From Manduca sexta (lineage: Eukaryota > Arthropoda > Insecta > Lepidoptera > Sphingidae): a DNA stretch of 64,000 bases. Below are positions 11,171 to 19,763 of this stretch, in pieces (within the stretch, counting starts at the first letter, position 1; every line of letters starts with the position of its first letter). The stretch spans positions 3,641,116-3,705,115 of the forward strand of contig NC_051121.1 in assembly GCF_014839805.1 (NCBI RefSeq), read 5' to 3'. The translations under genes were made by a program, and so were the position numbers. The notes beneath the pieces are model-generated. The model did no database searches. It was not told the DNA's origin and saw only the letters and a program-made list of their open reading frames with translations.

Positions 11171-11676
11171 TTAAGTTTCTAAACCTAAGTTAACTACACA
11201 TCGTTTGTGTGCTAGAGGTCCGAGGGCCTTCGTTAGTACATCAGCAGGCATATCGTTACTTTTATATATTCTAACTTAACAATATTATTAGATACCTTTT
11301 CCCTAATAAAGTGAAACCTAGTATCTATATGCTTCGTCCTGCTGTGGTGTACAGGATTTCGAACAAGATTAATGGCACTTTGGCTGTCAGAAGCTAAGTT
11401 AATTGAACAAAGTATACCTGTTATCTCGTATATAAACCGACGTAAGTAACACGCTTCCTTCGTGGCAGACACTAATGCCATATATTCTGACTCGGCCAAA
11501 CTTAACGCAACAGTAGGTTGCTTCTTGGACTCCCATGATACTGGACCTCCACTTAACTTGTAAACATAACCGGTGTATGACCTTCTGTCGATTGGACAGT
11601 TTGCCCAGTCTGCGTCACAAAAACCCTTTAAATGGTTCTTCATTCTTATGACTTGACCATCCGTTCTTCTTGCCAT
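11171..11676 (-). pseudogene. Copia RNase H domain
   Basis: The open frame at 11233-11676 encodes a copia-type RNase HI. It contains 'GFCDADWAN' (first catalytic Asp), 'LSLAESEYMAL' (Glu), 'LASDSQSAINL' (Asp) and 'HIDTRFHFIREKV' (last Asp). RNase H removes the RNA strand during reverse transcription. The 147-codon frame lacks an original start because it follows the deleted reverse transcriptase. Near 11262, within an A-rich run, the frame shifts; the usual C-terminal segment ('DVLTKALG') continues in another frame to a stop at 11171-11173. The domain is intact enough to identify but would not be made as part of a working polyprotein. Confidence 0.93.
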
Positions 11677-11930
11677 ATTATTTTATACTAATGGAGTATC
11701 CACGGTCTTACACTCCTTCATATTAAACTTTTCTAATATAGAAAGAATATAATTCAGAGATCTTTTAATGAAAAATATCTCGACAAATCTTCTCAAAAAT
11801 TCAAATTCTTGACAGTGTCAAATGTCAAATTAGATTTAAAGAAGACTATTATGTCATCAACAAAATTCCCAATATCATAAGTTCTTTACCATAGAGTTTG
11901 GTAGTTTAATTTTGTAAATCCATTTACATG
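11677..11930 (-). pseudogene. Copia reverse transcriptase, deleted to remnants
   Basis: Only about 85 codons' worth of DNA lies between integrase and RNase H, where copia elements normally have roughly 230-250. Three recognisable scraps remain on the minus strand: a 'KWIYKIK' segment at about 11897-11925 (start of the fingers), 'FVDDIIVFFK' at about 11835-11864 (the YxDD active-site box, with Phe at its first position) and 'LEKFNMKECKTVDTPL' at about 11690-11740 (connection to RNase H). They lie in different frames and are separated by stops. The missing parts include most of the palm and fingers. No active enzyme can come from this copy. Confidence 0.85.
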
Positions 11931-13099
11931 GCATAACCTTTTTTAGGCTTATCTACTAAATTCCATGTATGGAGTTTCATTAAAGAACTATACTCACCAG
12001 CCATATTATGGTGCCACTTATCAGCATCATCGGCATGAGTAGCTTCGTAATATGTCGTAGGTTCATTAGAATCTACCATTGACGTATTGTAAGCTTTATA
12101 AAAATTTGTTGTTTTTCTGTCTCTGGAAGGGTATCTGCGCTCAGGGTGCGATTTCTGTTCCAAATTCGCTGTCTCTTCTTCCACACTAGGCAGCCTTAAG
12201 TCAATGAGAGACTCTCGCTCTTCCAGAGTCACTGACTCTTTTGCACTTTCTAGATTTACTGGTAAAGTTGCTTCAGCCGCCGGGCTGATACTCTCATCAC
12301 AGTCATAGAATTGACAGTCATGATCAAACTCAGAATCAATCTCTTTTTGCTCATCAAATAACAATATAGATTCTGACTGTGCGACAGATTGTTTCTGCTT
12401 TAGCGCTGTAAAGCAATTTTCAAAAAAGGTTGCATCTCTGGATATAATAACTTTTCGTGGGTTAGCAGGATCCCTAAAAATATAAGTGCCTGGATTTTCA
12501 GAATAACCGACGAAAATTGCTTCCTGTGCCTTGACATCTAATTTCTTCCTGTGACACGAAGGTATATGGACTAGAGCTCTACAACCAAATACTTTTAGAT
12601 GGCTAAGATCACCTTTTCGTCCATACCATTTGTCATAAGGAATTTGTCCACCTAAGGCTCGATGAGGAGACCTATTCTTAAGGTAAATGGCAACTTGGAA
12701 TGCATCTTCCCAGAATGCTTTCGGTAGTGAACTTTCAGCTAGCAACGTTCTTGCCTTTTCTGTAACCGAACGATGGGTGCGTTCCGCTACTCCAACTTGC
12801 TGAGGACTATAAGGCGTCGTTGTTTGATGTTCTATACCTTTTGAAGCAAGATAATCAACAAACTCTTTATTCACGAACTCCTTACCTCCATCAGTCCTAA
12901 TTGCTTTAATTGTTTTATCTAACTGATTTTCAACAAAACATTGAAACACACAAAATATATCTTTGACTTCTGTTTTAGAAGAAATAAAATAAGCAAACAC
13001 TTTTCGCGTATAATCGTCTACTATTGTCAACATATATCTATTTCCTTGAAAAGAAGTTGTAGACACCGGTCCCATCAAATCCATATGGATCAGTTCCAA
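11924..13099 (-). pseudogene. Copia integrase and start of reverse transcriptase
   Basis: A frame of about 390 codons. The catalytic core shows the DD35E triad as D7 ('HMDLMGPV'), D70 ('IRTDGGKEF') and E106 ('GVAERTH'), with 35 residues between the second and third. Residues about 120-210 hold the conserved copia integrase C-terminal part ('KVFGCRALVH', 'AIFVGYS'). The tail enters the reverse transcriptase ('EYSSLMKLHTWNLVD') and stops at 11924. No ATG starts the frame; it overlaps the upstream Gag-protease frame by 10 bases in another register. The overlap sits at a short T run and looks like a one-base loss, though a programmed shift cannot be excluded. The HHCC zinc domain of the integrase lies in the upstream frame. 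Confidence 0.94.
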
Positions 13100-14514
13100 A
13101 GGGAAGTAGCCCTATTAAACGCTAACCTTTTGAAAGGTTTTCTTGCTTGTTTACCTTCCACGCAAGCGATACAACTAGTTTTATCTACTCCTGTATACTT
13201 TATACCTACCTTGTGATTTTTCAGTTGGTTCATGCCTATACGACACAAATGTCCTAACCTCTTATGCCAAATTTGATAACTATCCTGACAGCCAGAGTGC
13301 ACATCTTGTGTCAAACAATTATCCGCCACATTCTCGGAAACATTTACAGTACCATCTAAAACGTACAGTCCACCACAGGGCGAGGCATGAGCAACAGATT
13401 CACCTGTAAAATTAAAAGTATCAGATTTATAAAAGTTACATCCATTTTTATCAAAAACACAAATAAAACCCTTTTCAACAGTTTTATATACAGATAACAA
13501 ACTAGCTTTCAAATCTGGTATATAAGCAACATCACTAATATTGTTGACCACGTTCTCGGGCGTGTTTATTGAAATATTTCCAATTCCGCAGCACTTAATC
13601 TGTTCTCCATTTGCGACAGTAACAGTACCTTGATTCTGTATCGAGATATTCTGAAACCAGTCCCGTCTAGAAGTCATGTGTCTAGTACAACCTGAATCTA
13701 CATAAATTATGTCCTTTCTTGGGTTTCCAGAAGTATTAAGACTTGTAAATATCGTATCATTGGTATTTACCGCATTGCCTTTCTCCTTCTTGTTTCTCTG
13801 TGGACAGTCTGGTCTCTTATGTCCAGGTGTCTTGCACTCATAACAAACTATATTCTTCTTCATTGACTTAGGCTTCTTCTTCGCATGAAAGACAGAGTCT
13901 AATGATGTAGCCACATCTTTGGACATTTCATTAAGCAGTTTTGTTTTCACCAACTCTGTAGTCACGTCTACATTGCAATTTTCTAAAGCCATAATGAGAG
14001 GTTCATACCTTGGAGTTAGACCTCCCAAAAGTATTGCAGCAATAGACTTGTCCTCTATGACTACATCAATATCCGCAAGATCCTGTGCGGTTGACATAAC
14101 TGCGTTAATATATAGTTCAATATTTTTGAACTCTGATAGACTCAACCTGTACAGTCTACGCTCCAAAAATAATCTTCGTCCTATTCCCTTATCTTCAAAG
14201 GCTTTTTGCAAACAAGTCCATGCCTCAGATGCAGTTTTCGCACATCTTATATGGGTTATCGCTGCACCTTCTGCTGATAAGCATATCTTTGCTAATGCCT
14301 TTGCGTCTTTGCGTACCTTTGTAGAGGCAGGGGTTGTGTCTCCATCTCGGTATCCACTAATTGTTTCCCATAAATCCTCATGGATAAGGTAATTTCGCAT
14401 CTTGAACTTCCAAGTCGGATATCCATCTTTTATCCTCAAACAAGGAAATGGAAAAGATGTGATCGACGCAGGGGAATTTTTCACACTCGAAACATCTCCA
14501 GATTCATGTGACAT
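13090..14514 (-). pseudogene. Copia Gag, protease and integrase zinc domain
   Basis: 474 codons from the ATG at 14514-14512, the first ATG inside the 5' LTR. Residues 1-220 are the copia Gag (UBN2-like) capsid region. Residues 224-237 form a CX2CX4HX4C zinc knuckle ('CYECKTPGHKRPDC') that binds RNA. D273 in 'YVDSGCTRHM' is the active-site motif of the aspartic protease. H417, H422, C448 and C451 make the HHCC zinc finger of the integrase. The frame ends just before the integrase core, where it runs into a stop within a 10-base overlap with the next frame. Gag and protease themselves are uninterrupted, so this copy could still supply Gag if transcribed. Antisense open frames over this region are shadows. 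Confidence 0.95.
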
Positions 14515-14597
14515 TTTCAGACTATTACTATTTCCTAGTCACACAAAAAATATATTCAACTTTATTTTACCAAAAAATGTGAAAAAACTAAGAACTA

Positions 14598-14616
14598 AGC
14601 GTTCGTGCTGATAACG
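14598..14616 (-). other. Copia primer-binding site, tRNA-Ile-like
   Basis: Directly inside the 5' LTR the element-sense sequence is CGTTATCAGCACGAACGCT. Its complement resembles the D-stem-to-anticodon-loop part of animal tRNA-Ile(AAU) as remembered ('AGCGTCGTGCTAATAACG'), with one inserted T and a G at wobble position 34. Copia elements are known to prime from an internally cleaved tRNA half. The tRNA match is from memory. Confidence 0.55.
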
Positions 14617-14796
14617 TGTTGTAAATATGGTATATGTTCTTAGTAATTAAATAAAGTTAGTAAAAAGATGTTATTGACATGAGTGTTTATTTCGGACTAA
14701 AGAGAAGTAACTATGGCAAACAAAATACAATTAGTTCTAAAAATAGAACATATAAAAAAAAATAATAAGTCACGACGAAGGTTACAATCTCCAACA
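14617..14796 (-). repeat. Copia 5' LTR
   Basis: Identical to 10945-11124. In element orientation it should hold the promoter and transcription start; a T-rich run followed by 'tttatatg' is a possible TATA element. The duplication gaatc follows at 14797-14801. Confidence 0.96.
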
Positions 14797-14801
14797 GAAT
14801 C

Positions 14802-16110
14802 TATCATAGTTGTTGTCGTAAATTAGATCCATTATGACCCTTGTAAGGTTTTATATCTGTAAGTGGGTACGTAGGAACGTCCCCGGGGCTTGGAAAGGTC
14901 AGGAAAACCTTTTACTTATATGACATACTTCGAAGTTTAGATGTATTTCTTATTTTAGAAATAAAATTTGTACTCTTGATAACCTTAATACGAAAGATGT
15001 ATGTCCAATCACAAATAAAAGACTACATGGATTTTGATTATGAATAATGGTAGATAATTTAAAAGATTAATAAACAAGATAAAGTAATAACTACCCGAAG
15101 TAAACTAGTCGAGAGTAGAAATTAATCTACACTAATATTATTAAGCTGAAGAGTTTCTTTTTTGAATCTCAGGAACTACTAAGCCAGGCAAAAGGTTATG
15201 CAATATATAATTATAATAAAGTCTCCTTACATATTGTAATTGAATAAATATATGTCTGGCAATGAAAATATCGAATCGAAAATTATTTGAATTTAAATAA
15301 AGAATAAACTTATTACGGTTAAAACAGATCCAACGAATCACAACTCAATTTCCACTAATTCAGCAGAATCGATTCCAATGGTGACAATTCTGATTTCAAT
15401 TTGGCACTCTCATTACGCACCTAACGCCCGTCGAGCTAAGCACATCGGCCATTACAGTTATTTGGATTTCAAATTAAGAACACCTGTTGAAGCGGGGTTC
15501 GGTGTTCGGACCGAGTTAATTTGTTTATTTCGTGTAAATTGCATCTTCCGTGTGCGAGTTTGCTCAGTACTGGCCGCTAATAAAGTGCTTTGTCAAATGG
15601 AACGTTCTTCGAGCAATGTTTGAAATTAGATTTATTTTTTTTTATTTATAATAAGCGAATTTGGAACGCACGTTCGATTATAATTTATAACACTGTAATA
15701 AACATAATTGTTTTTTTTCTATTTAATTATTAGTAGGGAACATCAGCTTTAGAATTTTTATGATTCAATTAATAAGAATTTTGTTCGGGACGCTGGACAG
15801 CTCATCAAAATCTCACTATAATTTACGAAAACTTTAAATTAACTGACATTGAAACGACTTTTATAACGTAATTACTCACTGTTTTTAAACAAAAGATATT
15901 TGATTCTTTTCCTATCCTTCTTAAACGAATTTTGGCCATGATAGCCAAACTCAACGGAGATCAACCATATTATAATGCACAAGTGTGTGCGCAATACACA
16001 GGTGCATTATCTGTCCCTACACTCTCATAGTCCGGTGAGACGGCAATCTGACATGACATGAGACAGATCAGGCGCAGGACCAACACCTTTACTGAGGCAC
16101 GGGGGTATCA
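14802..16110. other. Unique DNA, no gene assigned
   Basis: An 81-codon open frame at 15378-15623 lies in a patch of slightly higher GC, but its product resembles no family I know and no splice context was evident. The rest is AT-rich. Confidence 0.35.
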
Positions 16111-16272
16111 CACCTCTAACTACCTGCCTTCGTGGTGTGACTGGGTAATTTTCAAGATGGAAAAACCCAGTAGGTACAATTTTTTTTGCCCCGACACGGG
16201 ACTTGAACCCTGGACCTCAAAGCGGTAGTCATACTCGTACCGTGTACAATAAACTACGCCACCGAGGCAAAC
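16111..16272 (-). mobile_element. SINE related to SINE-A with a different 3' part
   Basis: On the minus strand the tRNA-like head ('tacgccaccgaggc' in plus; B-box complement 'ggacttgaaccc') is followed by an unrelated body containing 'gaaaaacccagtaggtac' and 'ctgccttcgtggtgtgactgg' (plus strand). It shares the head with SINE-A but not the tail, so it is a separate subfamily. Confidence 0.65.
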
Positions 16273-16466
16273 ATAATAGATATTACTAAATATGTCAAAA
16301 TGTAGCTTTTCCCTATTTACATTAGATATACTACAAGTATAATGATGCTTATTAATAACGTACAAGATAATGCCCTATCCATTTTAAATACAAAATCACC
16401 TCGTCCTTTATTTTTGTAAAATTAAAATATAAATACCAGTTTTTACAAACGATGCAACTGTTTGAT

Positions 16467-16548
16467 TGATATTTACAATGGAACAGTCTTCAAGCATAAC
16501 AGTGTATTGATATTTACAATGGAATAGTCTTCAAGCATAACAGTGTAT
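16467..16548 (+). repeat. Tandem duplication of a 41-bp unit
   Basis: Two adjacent 41-bp units (16467-16507 and 16508-16548) differ at one base ('gaacag' versus 'gaatag'). A partial third start ('tgattt') follows. The age is young, judging by 40/41 identity. Confidence 0.92.
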
Positions 16549-16861
16549 TGATTTTATAATATAAATACAATTTTACGTGACTTAGTACGCGATTTACTCA
16601 ACTAAGTGAATCGGGCACCGTCGGCGAAAAAATGATAAAAAATATTGAATAGAAAAGTTTGTTCAAGCTTATTATTTATAATGATCGAATGGAAACTTAT
16701 GGATTGAAAAATTATGTAAACTTTATTAATGTTAAAATTGATAACTATTAATATTATGTACTGAAGACAGCAAAATTAAAAATATTAACGTAATTATACG
16801 AATTAGTAATAAGATCCAATTGATTAACTCTCTTTAAACAAAACGAATCATACAACTCCTG

Positions 16862-17060
16862 TTTTTTTTATGCTTTGAATGACGAGACGAGCTTGCCGTT
16901 CGCCTAATGGTAAGCGATATGACCGCCCATAAACAGTCGAAACACCATCCAATACCTTGAATTACAACGTATTAATTCGTATTTCACTGCGCTCGCCATC
17001 CCGAGACATGAGATCTTAAGTCTTATTATGTCCAGTAGTTACACTGGCTACAATTACTAT
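16862..17060 (-). repeat. LTail-C copy, 5'-truncated
   Basis: A T-run (complement of the A tail) is followed by 'gaatgacgagacgagcttgcc', 'aagcgatatgaccgcccata' and 'actgcgctcgccatcc'. It stops near 'actggctacaat', lacking the 5' third seen at 27738-28045. The pattern is that of a 5'-truncated LINE or SINE. Confidence 0.7.
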
Positions 17061-17949
17061 GTATAAAATTAAAAATATTCCACAAACAAAAATTATTCGA
17101 AAACCTAAAAATAGTAAACTAACAATGTTATATACATTTTCAAGAATCACTTAATCAATATGTAAACATTTTACCCAATAAAAAAGCTTTTAGTCTAACT
17201 TAGTTTAACAGTAATTGACTGAAACTGACGATTTGTGCGCACGCCATCAAATATTTCAACAAAGAAATTTCAAATATTTTCAGTACATAAATAGGTCGTA
17301 TCAACTAAAACTCATTACGTCAACTGCACAATTTCTATAGCACAAAGGGATGATAAATGAAATCATAACAATTACACTTTGGCCGGGACGGAATGGGATT
17401 GCTTCATCCGAAGACATTCATTTTGCCGGTTTTAAAAACGCGTCTCTTCACCGGAAAAACCGGGAATGGGGCGCCGGCAGCCATTCTTGTGTCGCTTTGA
17501 GTCGGTCTTTGGCAATTTCTGTTGACGCTCTGATTGTACTCTTTTTGTTTTTTATTGATAAAGGCTTAACGTTCCTTTTGATGTTGCGTGGAACGGAACG
17601 ACATTGGACGTGTGTAAATTTGAATAGAGTTGTTCGATTTTATTTTTGTTTTTAACAAAGTACAAAGTGTTTTACAGGGATATATTTTGTCAGAATTGTT
17701 AGATGTGAGGATTAACTGTGGAATCTTTGGGTCGAATTAATGAATACATGTCTTTGTTAAGTGGGATCTCAAGTAGACAATGTAATGAAATATTTAATAA
17801 ACCGAGCTTTAGCTGTTATAGGAGCTTGTTCTCGCTGAGTCGGCATTGTTTTATGATAAAAACTCAGCTGTAGAAACCGTCATAAGGTATGAATTAAGAT
17901 ATGATTTAAGATGTTATTGATATCTGTTTATTAAATAGCGGAGACTTTA
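17061..17949. other. Unique DNA with a 101-codon unassigned open frame
   Basis: The frame 17350-17655 lies in a moderately GC-rich patch (17370-17550) but its predicted protein has no recognisable domain and ends in a hydrophobic, low-complexity stretch. I do not call it a gene. Confidence 0.3.
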
Positions 17950-18012
17950 AGATGCTGACTTTAAGTGATGGCGTGTCAGCTGATCTCGCACTTAAGAGCG
18001 AAACTGAGTTGC
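17950..18012 (+). repeat. Dispersed repeat, second copy of 1-62
   Basis: Aligns with 1-62 ('ctgactttaa', 'tcagctgat', 'tcgcacttaag'). Family unknown. Confidence 0.45.
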
Positions 18013-18623
18013 TATATGAATACGTTTCTAGAAGTCTACAAGTACAAGTAACAAGACCAGGCACCCAATTGGTCTCATACCTAATTCACAAAACAGACAC
18101 CGGAGTACTAAGTCATAACCTTCAATTTTACACACGATATCTTTACAGCTATACTAAAGCACTTTAGAAATTAAAGATAATAAGTCCAAACACGCAAACA
18201 ATTTACTAATATATTAAATAAAAGAGGAATAAAATGGTTTTATTGAACCTTCGCCTTGACTCAACTCGCAACTTCAGCTATTTATTGCCTGTAACGAGCT
18301 ACGTCTTAGTATAAAAATAGCTTTTAAAAGAAATAATTTATATGCCTTCGAAGTAAGCTGGGTAATTTGTTACAGGCAAAAAGTTGTGATAACGCGGAGT
18401 TTTAACTTCTGAATGTAATTTACTATGAAGTTCGAAAGCGTTTAATTCGTCCATTATGTCGTCTACTTAACTATGGTAAATTGACATATTAAATAACCTC
18501 TTTTCATTCTTCTCTTGGTATATTAACAGCGTGAGTTCCATTTTCAAATTTTCCCAGACTAAGTTTTTTTTACACGGCATCGCACTGTTGAGAATATCTA
18601 ATTTATATTTATGCTAATTTGTC
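18013..18623. other. No feature seen
   Basis: AT-rich unique-looking DNA. Confidence 0.4.
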
Positions 18624-18731
18624 GGAGTCCGATGGATGAAGGCGGCCCAGAACCGGTCCCTATGGCGCTCGATGGGGGAGGCCTATGTCCAGCAGTGGAC
18701 GATTCTCTACTGAAACGATGACGATGATTTA
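18624..18731 (+). mobile_element. RTE-type LINE, 3' end with ORF2 C-terminus
   Basis: The frame 18624-18713 encodes the last 29 residues of an RTE-clade ORF2, including 'RWMKAAQNRSLW' and 'GEAYVQQWTI', then a stop and a short GATGAC-type repeat tail. RTE elements end in short tandem repeats just after ORF2, exactly as seen. All upstream parts (endonuclease, reverse transcriptase) are missing, as is usual for dead-on-arrival LINE copies. Confidence 0.8.
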
Positions 18732-19079
18732 TGTTAATTTACGTACTTTAAATTATATATTAGATATTATTTTTAGAAACAATAATTTAGTATAATAACT
18801 ATTTGTACACGTATCACCGATTACACTCATAATATTTTTTTTATAGTATAAAACAATTGCCAACACGAAGGTAGTTGATGTTACGGGCGTTAGTCGAGAA
18901 ACATCGGCAGTAACAAATTTTTGTGAAAGTATAACCTCTAGTACTGTGAAATATAATTGTATTTGAAACATCTTAATTTTTCATAATGATATCTTATGTT
19001 TACGCGAATGTTAGACATTGAAATAAAAACTAAAAACTATTTAAACGGATTTTATCGCGGTTTTTTATATTATTATTTT

Positions 19080-19125
19080 CTCCCGACGTTTCGAAGACTT
19101 TGCAGCCTTCATGGTCACGGGGGGG
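19080..19125 (-). ncRNA. Hammerhead-like fold, left (inverted) arm
   Basis: Minus-strand copy of the structure described for 19646-19690, with identical sequence. Confidence 0.4.
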
Positions 19126-19188
19126 ACTGAGGTGTTGTTCATCCGTAAAGTCAAAGTTACAATATCTACCTACATTTTTCAAATATAT

Positions 19189-19286
19189 GTTCAGCGACTG
19201 CAGACTTCGTAGAGCGTCGGTGTTTCACGTCAGCTATATGTTCTTTTACGCGGGTCCCTATATTTCTTTTTGTTTGTCCTATATAA
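19189..19286 (-). pseudogene. Inverted segment of the GIY-YIG endonuclease core
   Basis: On the minus strand an uninterrupted frame reads 'YIGQTKRNIGTRVKEH' then 'TKSAVAEH'. The YIG half of the GIY-YIG signature and the helix with a conserved Arg are both visible. It is directly fused on its 3' side to the inverted terminal repeat, so the C-terminal part of the domain is missing on this arm. Its last 21 bp (19189-19209) are the exact reverse complement of 19287-19307, the start of the plus-strand endonuclease segment. The two arms are therefore head-to-head copies of one element joined near 19287. Confidence 0.88.
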
Positions 19287-19567
19287 AGAAGTCTGCAGTC
19301 GCTGAACATTCTGAAGGAGGCTCCAATCATTATTTGCGATTAGACAAGCCACAAATCCTTGCCAAAGAACACCGATTCCTGCCTAGGATGATTCGCGAGG
19401 CTATTGAAATTAAAAAACACCCAAATTTCAATAGGGAAGATGGTTGGAAGCTTGCACAAGCCTGGGATCCTGTTCTACATTTAATTAAATCGGATCCCAA
19501 AAGACCGGCTGCCAGACCTCAAGACACTGTGAGCTCATTCTGCGTAGATCGGACCGTCAACAGATAA
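19287..19567 (+). pseudogene. GIY-YIG endonuclease C-terminal part of a Penelope element
   Basis: The plus-strand frame encodes 'SAVAEHSEGG', 'ILAKEHRFLPRMIREAIEI', 'NFNREDGWKLAQAWDP' and stops at 19567. This is the C-terminal half of the Penelope endonuclease, which nicks target DNA during retrotransposition; the Glu in 'EAIEI' and the Asn-rich 'NFNRE' are typical of the family. The frame continues upstream to 19100 only through the inverted arm, where it is antisense shadow, so that start should not be used. The catalytic GIY-YIG tyrosines lie in the inverted segment, so this copy cannot make an active enzyme. Confidence 0.88.
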
Positions 19568-19645
19568 AATTTTAAAAAGTTGTATATTTGAAAAATGTAG
19601 GTAGATATTGTAACTTTGACTTTACGGATGAACAACACCTCAGTC

Positions 19646-19690
19646 CCCCCCGTGACCATGAAGGCTGCAAAGTCTTCGAAACGTCGGGAG
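19646..19690 (+). ncRNA. Hammerhead-ribozyme-like fold in the Penelope terminal repeat
   Basis: C-run (stem I strand) then GTGACCAT, then a 7-bp stem (19660-19666 with 19671-19677) closed by a GCAA tetraloop, then GAAA (19678-19681), ACGT-type short stem III ending in CGTC (19682-19685), then GGGAG (stem I partner). This is the order of a type I hammerhead, with a predicted cut after C19685. The first core box differs from CUGANGA: positions 3 and 8 are G and C instead of C and G, and there is one extra base before stem II. Hammerheads are established in Penelope-like terminal repeats. Activity of this variant is uncertain. Confidence 0.5.
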
Positions 19691-19763
19691 AAAATAATAA
19701 TATAAAAAACCGCGATAAAATCCGTTTAAATAGTTTTTAGTTTTTATTTCAATCTTAATTTTT

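Larger units (their letters stand above)
10945..14796 (-). mobile_element. Ty1/copia LTR retrotransposon, complete ends, defective interior
   Basis: The element is on the minus strand. Its 180-bp LTRs (10945-11124 and 14617-14796) are identical by eye and run TG...CA, flanked by the 5-bp duplication gaatc (10940-10944 and 14797-14801). The interior encodes, from 14514 leftwards, Gag with zinc knuckle, aspartic protease, HHCC-DDE integrase, reverse-transcriptase fragments and RNase H. That order (integrase before reverse transcriptase) defines the copia superfamily. The coding frame is broken by a shift near 13095, by deletions within reverse transcriptase (11677-11930) and by another shift near 11262. 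Total length is 3852 bp, shorter than typical copia elements of about 5 kb, as expected from the missing reverse transcriptase. Identical LTRs imply a recent insertion, so an already defective copy was probably mobilised in trans. Confidence 0.96.
18982..19751 (+). mobile_element. Penelope-like retroelement, compact, with inverted terminal repeats
   Basis: Two inverted arms of about 165 bp (about 19020-19189 and 19586-19751) enclose a segment encoding parts of a GIY-YIG endonuclease. A 12-bp duplication, atcttaattttt, lies at 18970-18981 and begins again at 19752. The left end carries an extra tail (about 18982-19020, 'ttatgtttacgcgaatgtta') absent from the right end; one-sided tails of this size are known from Penelope. 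The right arm is in sense orientation after the endonuclease stop; the left arm is inverted. Reverse transcriptase is absent. Penelope-like elements characteristically have terminal repeats in direct or inverted arrangement, and variable target duplications. Other fragments of the family lie at 7371, 24062, 38137, 38471, 55921 and 57961. Confidence 0.88.

Noticed and set aside
13919..14392. Plus-strand open frame of 157 codons
   Set aside because: It is the antisense shadow of the copia Gag frame and has no domain of its own.
17350..17655. Plus-strand open frame of 101 codons
   Set aside because: No domain, no splice or promoter context, and a hydrophobic low-complexity end; kept only as an unassigned region.
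19100..19286. N-terminal part of the 155-codon frame ending at 19567
   Set aside because: This part runs through the inverted arm, where the real coding sense is on the other strand; only 19287-19567 is in its true frame.
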